Below are positions 15,249 to 21,563 of a DNA stretch of 21,563 bases, one piece after another. The stretch is taken from contig CAMWHN010000009.1 of NCBI GenBank assembly GCA_947174085.1, positions 1-21,563 on the forward strand, given 5' to 3'. The notes beneath the pieces are model-generated. The model had not been told where the DNA came from, searched no databases, and saw nothing but the letters and a program-made list of their open reading frames with translations. The position numbers and the translations under genes were made by a program. This DNA is from an uncultured Ruminococcus sp. Its GTDB lineage: Bacteria > Bacillota > Clostridia > Oscillospirales > Ruminococcaceae. Positions within the stretch are counted from its first letter, which is position 1, and the number at the start of each line of letters is the position of its first letter.

Positions 15249-15743
15249 TTGGATTTTTTATCAATTGATGTCGGTACGATTTTATTTACGTTGATTAATA
15301 CAGGATTAATTTTTCTGGTATTTAAATTTATTTTATTCAAGCGAGTAGATGAAATTCTGGAAAAACGACAGCAAGAAGTAACAGAGACTTATCAAAAAGC
15401 AGATAATGCGTTAGATTCTGCTAATGCAGATAAAGAAAAATATGCACAAGCAATTTCTAATGCAAAAGAAGAAGCGTCTGGAATTATCAGCCGTGCGGAA
15501 AAATTAGCACAAAAACAGGGTGATTCTATGATTGCAAAAGCTCGTGAAGAAGCGCAGGCTGTTCGTGAGAAAGCAAGCAGAGAAACAGAACGTGAAAAAA
15601 ATCTTGCAAAACAGGAATTGCAAGGCGAAATTTCAGAACTTGCGATGGAATTGGCACAGAAAATTATGGAAAAGGAAATTAATCAGAAAGACCATGAAAG
15701 ATTAATTGATGATTTTTTGCAGGAATTAGGTGACAAGTCATGA
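15249..15743 (+). CDS. atpF: ATP synthase Fo subunit b
   Basis: A 164-residue peripheral stalk protein: one N-terminal membrane helix (about 8-28), then a long charged Ala/Glu/Lys helix for dimerisation and binding of the delta subunit. FKRVDEILEKRQQEV after the membrane segment is typical. The start is TTG, with GGAGGG 6 bases upstream. Its TGA overlaps the ATG of the next gene (ATGA), indicating translational coupling with atpH. Confidence 0.95.
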   Translation: MDFLSIDVGTILFTLINTGLIFLVFKFILFKRVDEILEKRQQEVTETYQKADNALDSANADKEKYAQAISNAKEEASGIISRAEKLAQKQGDSMIAKAREEAQAVREKASRETEREKNLAKQELQGEISELAMELAQKIMEKEINQKDHERLIDDFLQELGDKS

Positions 15744-16264
15744 CACAGACCGTAGCAAAAGTTTATGCAGAAGCATTATTTTCGCTTGCACAGGAAGAAA
15801 AAAAAGAAAAAGAAATATTTACTGAATTAAAGCAAATTGCCGAAATTATGAAGCAATATCCAGATTTTATGCTATTACTAGATGTGCCGACTTTGAGTAT
15901 TGCAGAAAGAATTGCAATATTAAGAAAAATAATTGGCAATGGTACTGGGATTACTGAAAATTTTTTGTGCTTGCTTGTGGAAAAGCATAGGTTTAATAAA
16001 ATTTTAGAAATCTTTGAGGTTTTTAGAGGATTTTATTATGAGCATTGTAATGCAATTGAAGTATTTGTCACAACGGCTGTGCCTTTGCCAAGAAAACAGA
16101 AATTGATGCTAATGAGTAAGTTGATGAATAAATTTAATAAACTTGTTGTGTTGCGTGAAATCATAGATAAATCTTTGATTGGTGGCATGATAATTCAATA
16201 TGGCGATACGAAAATGGATAATTCTATTCGGAATCGTATGCAACAATTTAAAGAGAGTACTTAA
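15740..16264 (+). CDS. atpH: ATP synthase F1 subunit delta
   Basis: A 174-residue stalk protein joining the b dimer to the top of F1. The N-terminal helical domain begins VAKVYAEALFSLA. The C-terminal segment with DKSLIGGMIIQYGD (about 142-155) is the family signature. The length is typical (about 175-180). The ATG overlaps the atpF stop codon by ATGA. Confidence 0.94.
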   Translation: MTQTVAKVYAEALFSLAQEEKKEKEIFTELKQIAEIMKQYPDFMLLLDVPTLSIAERIAILRKIIGNGTGITENFLCLLVEKHRFNKILEIFEVFRGFYYEHCNAIEVFVTTAVPLPRKQKLMLMSKLMNKFNKLVVLREIIDKSLIGGMIIQYGDTKMDNSIRNRMQQFKEST

Positions 16265-16300
16265 ATTTAATTTTAATTTTATATAAAGCGAGGTGTTGGC

Positions 16301-17809
16301 ATGAATTTAAGACCAGATGAAATATCTAGTATTATTAAACAGCAAATTAAAAATTATCATGCCCAAATTAGTTTATCTGACATTGGTACTGTAATTACAG
16401 TCGGTGACGGGATTGCGAATATTCATGGGCTTGAAAAATGTATGTCTGGCGAATTAATTCAGTTTGAAGACGGTACTTATGGCATGGCATTAAATTTAGA
16501 ACAAGATAGCGTTGGTGCGGTATTACTTGGTTCTGATGAAAATATCAAAGAGGGTTCTACTGTCAAACGAACAGGAGAAATTATGTCTGTTCCAGTTGGA
16601 GAAGCGTTGCTTGGACGTGTTGTGAATGCATTAGGGCAAGCAATTGACGGCGCAGGAGAAATTAAAACCGATAAACATGCGCCAATTGAAAAAGTAGCCT
16701 CTGGTGTGATTACCAGAAAATCTGTTCATAAGCCGTTACAGACTGGTATTAAAGCCATTGATTCTATGATTCCAATCGGACGTGGACAACGTGAATTAAT
16801 TATTGGTGACAGACAAACAGGCAAAACGGCAATTGCCTTAGATACGATTATTAATCAAAAGGGACAGGATATTATTTGTATTTATGTTGCAATTGGACAG
16901 AAGCGTTCTACTGTTGCCAACGTTGCGGAAACGCTTAGAAAAGCCGGTGCAATGGATTATACGATTATTGTTTCTGCAACAGCGTCAGAGCTTGCACCAT
17001 TGCAGTATATTGCGCCATATTCTGGCTGTGCAATGGGAGAATATTTCTTAGACCAAGGCAAAGACGTTCTTTGTGTCTATGATGATTTGTCTAAACATGC
17101 GGTTGCTTATCGTGCATTGTCTTTGCTTTTAAAAAGACCCCCCGGACGTGAGGCTTATCCCGGAGATGTATTTTATTTGCATTCTCGTTTACTGGAAAGA
17201 GCATGTAGTTATAATGAAAATTATGGTGGCGGTTCTCTGACAGCTTTGCCAATTATTGAAACACAAGCCGGTGATGTTTCGGCTTATATTCCAACAAATG
17301 TAATTTCTATTACAGATGGGCAAATTTTCTTGGAAACAGATTTGTTTAATGCTGGTGTTCGTCCGGCTGTTAATCCGGGAATTTCTGTTTCTCGTGTGGG
17401 AAGTGCCGCACAGATTAAAGCTATGAAGAAAGTTTCTGGTTCGCTAAAATTATCTTATTCGCAATATAGAGAATTACAAGCATTTTCGCAGTTTGGTTCT
17501 GATTTAGATGCAGATACAAAAAATAGACTTGCCATGGGCGAACGCATTGTAGAAGTTTTAAAACAAGATAGAAATGCGCCGTTGCCTGTAGAATTACAAG
17601 TTTGTATTATTTATGCTGTTACGAAAGGCTATTTAAATGAAATTCCTGTTGAGAAAATTAAAGATTATCAAGTAAAATTATTTGATTATCTCACCGAACA
17701 GCAAGAAACGCTTTTACAAGATATTATTCAAACTAAAGATTTGTCTGCGGATAATGAAAAAATTCTTAGTCAGGCTTTACAAGAATTTAATCAGCAATAT
17801 TTAAGCTGA
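16301..17809 (+). CDS. atpA: ATP synthase F1 subunit alpha
   Basis: A 502-residue non-catalytic nucleotide-binding subunit of F1. Walker A is GDRQTGKT (169-176). The family signature PAVNPGISVSRVGS holds Arg365, equivalent to the arginine that reaches into the beta catalytic site. The beta-barrel start (DIGTVITVGDGIANIHGL) and helical C terminus are complete. ATG has GAGGTG upstream. The 36-base gap from atpH is A/T-rich without a convincing promoter. Confidence 0.98.
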   Translation: MNLRPDEISSIIKQQIKNYHAQISLSDIGTVITVGDGIANIHGLEKCMSGELIQFEDGTYGMALNLEQDSVGAVLLGSDENIKEGSTVKRTGEIMSVPVGEALLGRVVNALGQAIDGAGEIKTDKHAPIEKVASGVITRKSVHKPLQTGIKAIDSMIPIGRGQRELIIGDRQTGKTAIALDTIINQKGQDIICIYVAIGQKRSTVANVAETLRKAGAMDYTIIVSATASELAPLQYIAPYSGCAMGEYFLDQGKDVLCVYDDLSKHAVAYRALSLLLKRPPGREAYPGDVFYLHSRLLERACSYNENYGGGSLTALPIIETQAGDVSAYIPTNVISITDGQIFLETDLFNAGVRPAVNPGISVSRVGSAAQIKAMKKVSGSLKLSYSQYRELQAFSQFGSDLDADTKNRLAMGERIVEVLKQDRNAPLPVELQVCIIYAVTKGYLNEIPVEKIKDYQVKLFDYLTEQQETLLQDIIQTKDLSADNEKILSQALQEFNQQYLS

Positions 17810-17825
17810 AAGTGAGTGTTTAACT

Positions 17826-18692
17826 ATGGCAAATCTGAAAGATATTAAACGCCGGATTCATAGTGTTGAAAGTACTATGCAGATTACAAAAGCAATGGAA
17901 TTAGTGGCGTCTTCTAAGTTAAGAAAAGCCAAAGAACGTGCCGAATCTGTACAGCCGTTTTTTGAAGCGACTTATAAACTAATGGCGGAAATTGCTTCTG
18001 AAGATATGTATTTTAATTCGCAATTTGTTCGTAAACGTACAGAAAAAGGAGCTGTTTTATTAATTGTCATTGCAGGTGACAGAGGGTTAGCAGGCGGTTT
18101 TAATGCGAATGTATTTCGTATTGCGCAAACCAGAATTGACGAAATTAAGCAAACTGGCGGTAATCCGATTGTCATGCCAATTGGTCAAAAAGCAGTGGAT
18201 TATTTTGAAAATAAAGATATTAAAATTTTAAAAGCTTATCATCATATTGCAGAACATATGAATATTTATTTAGCAATGGATATGGCAGAATTAATTTTAA
18301 ATACATATCAAAGACATGAGTCTTTGCAAAGTGTAGAACTTGTATTTACAAATTATGTTTCACCAATTTTGCAAGTCGCTCAAAAAATGGAAGTTATCCC
18401 ACTAGAAGAATTAGCTGTGAAAAATCCCAGACGTTGCGCTGTGGAATATGAACCCTCTCCAGAAGCTGTATTTGATAAATTAGTCCCCAGATATGTGGCT
18501 AGTTTATTATATGGTGCAATTGTAGAGTCATTTGCATCTGAACAGGCTTCCAGAAGAACAGCTATGGAAAATGCTACGGATAATGCAACTGAAATGATTG
18601 ATAATTTATCTTTATTATATAACCGTGCAAGACAGGGTGCAATTACACAAGAAATTACAGAAATTGTTGGCGGTGCTAGCGCACAGCAGTAA
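17826..18692 (+). CDS. atpG: ATP synthase F1 subunit gamma
   Basis: A 288-residue central rotor shaft. The N-terminal helix contains the signature ITKAMELVASSKLRKA (20-35) and the C-terminal helix contains ASRRTAMENATDNATEMI and GAITQEITEIVGGA, the most conserved gamma regions. The middle is a Rossmann-like fold (VLLIVIAGDRGLAGGFN). ATG follows the atpA stop by 16 bases. Unusually, the next gene is not atpD but a flavoprotein gene 24 bases downstream. Confidence 0.97.
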   Translation: MANLKDIKRRIHSVESTMQITKAMELVASSKLRKAKERAESVQPFFEATYKLMAEIASEDMYFNSQFVRKRTEKGAVLLIVIAGDRGLAGGFNANVFRIAQTRIDEIKQTGGNPIVMPIGQKAVDYFENKDIKILKAYHHIAEHMNIYLAMDMAELILNTYQRHESLQSVELVFTNYVSPILQVAQKMEVIPLEELAVKNPRRCAVEYEPSPEAVFDKLVPRYVASLLYGAIVESFASEQASRRTAMENATDNATEMIDNLSLLYNRARQGAITQEITEIVGGASAQQ

Positions 18693-18716
18693 TTGCTGAT
18701 TTTTGAGGTGAAAAGA

Positions 18717-19193
18717 ATGTTCAGAGAAATGCGTCGTAAAAAACAAGAAGTTTCCAAACAGGAATGTATTGAAATTCTGAAAACAGAAAAGCGTGGAGTC
18801 TTCGCTGTATTGGGAGATAATGGTTATCCGTATGCTGTACCAATGAATTTTTATTATGATGAACAGGAGCATAAAATTTATTTGCATAGTGCGAAATCAG
18901 GGCATAAACTGGATTCTATTCAGAGTTGCAAAAAAATTTGTTTTACAACATGGAATCAAGGTGTTAAAAAACAAGATGATTGGGCTTTTTATGTCACAAG
19001 TGTTGTTATCATGGGTAAAGCGGAGCTGGTTCATGATGAAAAATTAAAAATGCAACAAGTTAGAAATCTAGGCTTGAAATATTATCCCTCTGAACAGGAA
19101 GTTGAAGAAGTGATAAAAAAATATATTAGTAATATGCAATTAATTGCAATCAGTATAGACAACATGACAGGAAAACTTGTGCATGAAAAGTAA
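18717..19193 (+). CDS. Pyridoxamine 5'-phosphate oxidase-like FMN-binding protein inside the atp operon
   Basis: A 158-residue protein of the split-barrel FMN-binding type (Pyridox_ox_2/NimA-like). Visible pattern: FREMRRKKQEV start, EILKTEKRGVFAVLGDNGYPYAVPMNF (19-45), then IYLHSAKSGHKLD (54-66), where related proteins bind FMN phosphate, and KICFTTW. Relatives reduce nitro compounds or have unknown flavin-dependent activity; true PdxH function is unlikely. ATG 18717 has GAGGTG 6 bases upstream; an upstream TTG directly after atpG lacks a site. It lies 24 bases after atpG and 21 before atpD with no promoter or terminator, so it is co-transcribed with the ATP synthase. Whether it acts on the enzyme, on redox balance, or is a chance insertion is unknown. 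Confidence 0.85.
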   Translation: MFREMRRKKQEVSKQECIEILKTEKRGVFAVLGDNGYPYAVPMNFYYDEQEHKIYLHSAKSGHKLDSIQSCKKICFTTWNQGVKKQDDWAFYVTSVVIMGKAELVHDEKLKMQQVRNLGLKYYPSEQEVEEVIKKYISNMQLIAISIDNMTGKLVHEK

Positions 19194-19214
19194 TTTGATT
19201 GAAAGGATATTAGC

Positions 19215-20609
19215 ATGCAGAATATTGGTAAAATTGTACAGATTATCGGTGCAGTCGTGGACGTGCGTTTTCCGAAAGATAAGCTCCCAAGATTGTTAAA
19301 TGCGATTACTGTAGATAATAATGGCACAACGCTTGTGATTGAAGTTGCGCAACATATCGGCGATGATGTTGTAAGATGTATTTCTATGGGCAGTACAGAC
19401 GGGCTTGTGCGTGGCATGAATGCAATTGATACAGGTGCGCCGATTAAAGTGCCTGTTGGGAAAGAAACTCTCGGCAGAATGTTTAATTTATTAGGTGAAG
19501 CGATTGACGAAAAGCCTGCACCTGAAACGGCTGAAAAATGGGCAATTCACCGTGAAGCCCCAAGTTATGAAGAACAGACTGCCTCAAATGAAGTGCTTGA
19601 AACTGGTATTAAAGTAATTGACTTAATTGCGCCGTATCTGAAAGGAGGTAAAATTGGCTTATTCGGCGGTGCAGGTGTTGGCAAGACGGTTTTAATTCAA
19701 GAGTTAATTAATAACGTTGCGACACAACATGGCGGTATTTCTGTATTTACAGGCGTTGGCGAGAGAACTCGTGAAGGTAATGATTTATATAACGAAATGA
19801 CAGAAAGCGGTGTTTTAAATAAAACAGTGCTTGTTTATGGTCAAATGAACGAACCCCCCGGAGCTAGAATGCGTGTAGCTTTGTCTGGTTTGACTATGGC
19901 AGAATATTTCCGTGACACAGAGGGACAGGACGTATTATTGTTTATTGATAATATTTTCAGATTTACGCAAGCCGGTTCTGAAGTTTCTGCTTTATTAGGA
20001 AGAATGCCATCAGCCGTTGGTTATCAGCCAACTCTTGCAACAGAAATGGGTGCTTTACAAGAGCGTATTACTTCTACAAATAAAGGCTCTATTACGTCAG
20101 TTCAGGCAGTTTATGTGCCGGCTGATGATTTAACTGACCCTGCACCAGCGACAACGTTTGCGCATTTAGATGCAACAACGGTATTATCACGTTCTATTTC
20201 GTCATTGGGTATTTTTCCAGCAGTTGACCCTTTGGAAAGTACATCAAGAATTTTAGACCCTGAAGTTGTTGGACATGAGCATTACGAAACGGCTAGAGCT
20301 GTACAAAGTATTTTACAAAGATATAATGAATTACAAGATATTATTGCAATTATGGGTATGGACGAATTATCAGAAGAAGATAAACGCATTGTAACTAGAG
20401 CTAGAAAAGTACAAAGATTTTTATCTCAGCCGTTTTCTGTTGCAGAACAGTTTACAGGTATGCAAGGGAAATATGTACCATTAAAAGAAACTATCAGAGG
20501 ATTTAAAGAAATTATTGACGGTAAACATGATGATTTACCAGAATCCGCATTTTTATTTGTCGGAACAATTGAAGACGCTGTAGAAAAAGCAAAGAATATT
20601 CAAGAATAA
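19215..20609 (+). CDS. atpD: ATP synthase F1 subunit beta
   Basis: A 464-residue catalytic subunit. Walker A is GGAGVGKT (151-158), with catalytic Glu183 in GERTREGND. Walker B is VLLFIDNIFRFTQAG, and the signature PAVDPLESTSRILD is intact. N-terminal barrel and C-terminal helical domain with the DELSEEDK segment (DELSEED motif) are complete. ATG has GAAAGGA upstream. No sign of truncation or frameshift despite the foreign gene just before it. Confidence 0.98.
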   Translation: MQNIGKIVQIIGAVVDVRFPKDKLPRLLNAITVDNNGTTLVIEVAQHIGDDVVRCISMGSTDGLVRGMNAIDTGAPIKVPVGKETLGRMFNLLGEAIDEKPAPETAEKWAIHREAPSYEEQTASNEVLETGIKVIDLIAPYLKGGKIGLFGGAGVGKTVLIQELINNVATQHGGISVFTGVGERTREGNDLYNEMTESGVLNKTVLVYGQMNEPPGARMRVALSGLTMAEYFRDTEGQDVLLFIDNIFRFTQAGSEVSALLGRMPSAVGYQPTLATEMGALQERITSTNKGSITSVQAVYVPADDLTDPAPATTFAHLDATTVLSRSISSLGIFPAVDPLESTSRILDPEVVGHEHYETARAVQSILQRYNELQDIIAIMGMDELSEEDKRIVTRARKVQRFLSQPFSVAEQFTGMQGKYVPLKETIRGFKEIIDGKHDDLPESAFLFVGTIEDAVEKAKNIQE

Positions 20610-20625
20610 AGGAGAGTTTTTTATT

Positions 20626-21069
20626 ATGAATACTTTCCGATTGGTAATACTCACACCAGATAAAAAGCTATTTGATGGGCAAGTTGTTCAGCTTACGGCT
20701 AGAACAACAGAGGGTGATGTTGGAATTTTAGCCGGACATATTCGTTATGTGGCAATTTTAAAAACTGGTGCATTGACAGTAAAACTTGAAAACGGTGATA
20801 TTAAAAAAGCAGCGATTGCCGGAGGAGTTTTAAAAGTTTCTGATGATAAAACGTCTGTGATAGTAACAGCTGGTGAATGGGCTGAAGAAATTGATTCAGA
20901 CTGGGCAGAACGTTCTCGTCAGGACGCTATGGCGAAAATTGAAGCTTTTCAAAATGAGCCTGATAGATTGGAACGAGCAAATTTGAAATTACAAAGGGCT
21001 TTGAATCGGTTACAAGTTTCAGGGCATAGCACTGGACAAATTAGTCCTCCTGTCAAAAAGAAGAAATAA
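20626..21069 (+). CDS. atpC: ATP synthase F1 subunit epsilon
   Basis: A 147-residue subunit that couples the rotor to the c ring and can inhibit ATP hydrolysis. The N-terminal beta sandwich begins FRLVILTPDKKLFDGQVVQL with TTEGDVGILAGHIRYVA. The C-terminal two-helix part includes SRQDAMAKIEAF and LERANLKLQRALNRLQV. It is slightly longer than usual because of a basic Pro/Lys tail. ATG has AAAGGAGAG upstream, 17 bases after atpD. Confidence 0.96.
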   Translation: MNTFRLVILTPDKKLFDGQVVQLTARTTEGDVGILAGHIRYVAILKTGALTVKLENGDIKKAAIAGGVLKVSDDKTSVIVTAGEWAEEIDSDWAERSRQDAMAKIEAFQNEPDRLERANLKLQRALNRLQVSGHSTGQISPPVKKKK

Positions 21070-21075
21070 AATAAA

Positions 21076-21110
21076 ATCAGCTCCAAAATGTGAACTATTT
21101 TGGAGCTGAT
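21076..21110 (+). terminator. Convergent terminator of the atp operon and the small minus-strand gene
   Basis: ATCAGCTCCAAAAT (21076-21089) pairs perfectly over 14 bases with ATTTTGGAGCTGAT (21097-21110) around a 7-base loop. On the plus strand it is followed by an A/T mix, on the minus strand by TTTATTTTATTT. It serves the convergent atpC and the gene ending at 21122. Confidence 0.88.
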
Positions 21111-21121
21111 AATTATTATTA

Positions 21122-21481
21122 TTATACATAAAGCATGGATTTAATTTCATCAGAAAGTAAAAAAATTTCATGCCATTGGGGAGCTGTTTTGATAGCGTTT
21201 ACATTCCAGATTTCAGGAAAATTTTTTTCTATTGCACAAAATTTGTTATAAAGTTGCGTACATTTCTGAAAAATAATTTGATTAATCCAGCCATTTTCTA
21301 ATAAAAAATTTAAATTGTCCTTATATAAATTGCTTCTAACATCAATGTCAAAATCTTCAAAAATAGAAGTTGCAATCATAGTATCATTTTCATTTAGTAA
21401 AAATAAACCGCATTCTTGTAATGTAGCAACAAAGCGATAATATCTATTTTTTTCTAATTGATAAAATTTTTTCCAGTTCAA
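21122..21481 (-). CDS. Small hypothetical protein, unknown function
   Basis: A 119-residue soluble protein, acidic to neutral, rich in aromatic residues and Asn, with no signal peptide, membrane segment or recognised motif. The start is TTG at 21481; GGCGGTGA lies 6 bases upstream, and no in-frame ATG fits as well. A perfect consensus promoter and a terminator enclose it, which strongly supports that it is a real single-gene unit. I do not recognise the family. The helical pattern (NLYKDNLNFLLENGWINQIIF and so on) suggests a compact all-helical protein. Confidence 0.65.
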   Translation of the reverse strand: MNWKKFYQLEKNRYYRFVATLQECGLFLLNENDTMIATSIFEDFDIDVRSNLYKDNLNFLLENGWINQIIFQKCTQLYNKFCAIEKNFPEIWNVNAIKTAPQWHEIFLLSDEIKSMLYV

Positions 21482-21519
21482 GTGTATTCACCGCCGTTTT
21501 TATATTTGTTATAAAATTA

Positions 21520-21548
21520 ATTATAGCATAGAAAAAAGCAACTGTCAA
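21520..21548 (-). promoter_or_regulatory. Consensus sigma-A promoter of the small hypothetical gene
   Basis: On the minus strand: TTGACA (21548-21543), 17-base spacer, TATAAT (21525-21520) preceded by TGC. Both hexamers are perfect and the -10 is extended, so strong constitutive expression is expected. Confidence 0.9.
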
Positions 21549-21563
21549 TTTTTGGAATTATAT

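Noticed and set aside
18380..18757. 125-codon antisense open frame across atpG and the flavoprotein gene
   Set aside because: It lies opposite conserved atpG codons, with no promoter or ribosome binding site.

Overview
The window is AT-rich chromosomal DNA from a low-GC Gram-positive bacterium. The likely source is an anaerobic gut or rumen clostridium of the Ruminococcus/Oscillospiraceae type. That rests on strong AGGAGG-like ribosome binding sites, several TTG starts, near-consensus sigma-A promoters with 17-base spacers, dockerin-like repeats on a secreted protein, and a c subunit of the Na+-type ATP synthase class. This is inferred from gene content, without a database search. No rRNA, tRNA, insertion sequence, integrase or CRISPR array is visible.

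Left part (1-5126), plus strand. It starts with the 3' end of a membrane protein cut by the window edge. Next come a secreted C39-like cysteine-peptidase-fold protein with a threonine-rich linker and SH3-like tail, prmA (ribosomal protein L11 methyltransferase), and a stand-alone EF-G-like GTPase of the paralogous EF-G2 type. A strong hairpin terminator closes this part and also serves the convergent gene on the other side.

Middle (5154-9062). A minus-strand secreted solute-binding protein carries two dockerin-like repeats at its N terminus. It shares a divergent promoter region with a small phage-type sigma-like regulator. About 330 bases follow without a convincing conventional gene, but with a good promoter, several hairpins and a strong intrinsic terminator: a candidate small RNA or 5' leader. 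It lies directly before a membrane-anchored family 3 glycoside hydrolase.

Centre (9120-13662). Two long coiled-coil proteins of unknown function stand in tandem, one soluble and one anchored by an N-terminal membrane helix. They share a C-terminal domain of about 112 residues centred on a PNPxFY motif. I do not recognise this domain. The pair is the best candidate here for an undescribed system.

Right part (13701-21110). A complete F1Fo ATP synthase operon, atpI-B-E-F-H-A-G-x-D-C, runs from a perfect TTGACA-17-TATAAT promoter to a strong terminator. Two points stand out. The c subunit has a two-carboxylate ion-binding motif, suggesting Na+ coupling. A pyridoxamine-phosphate-oxidase-like flavoprotein gene is inserted between atpG and atpD. 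A small unknown minus-strand gene with its own consensus promoter converges on the operon's terminator.
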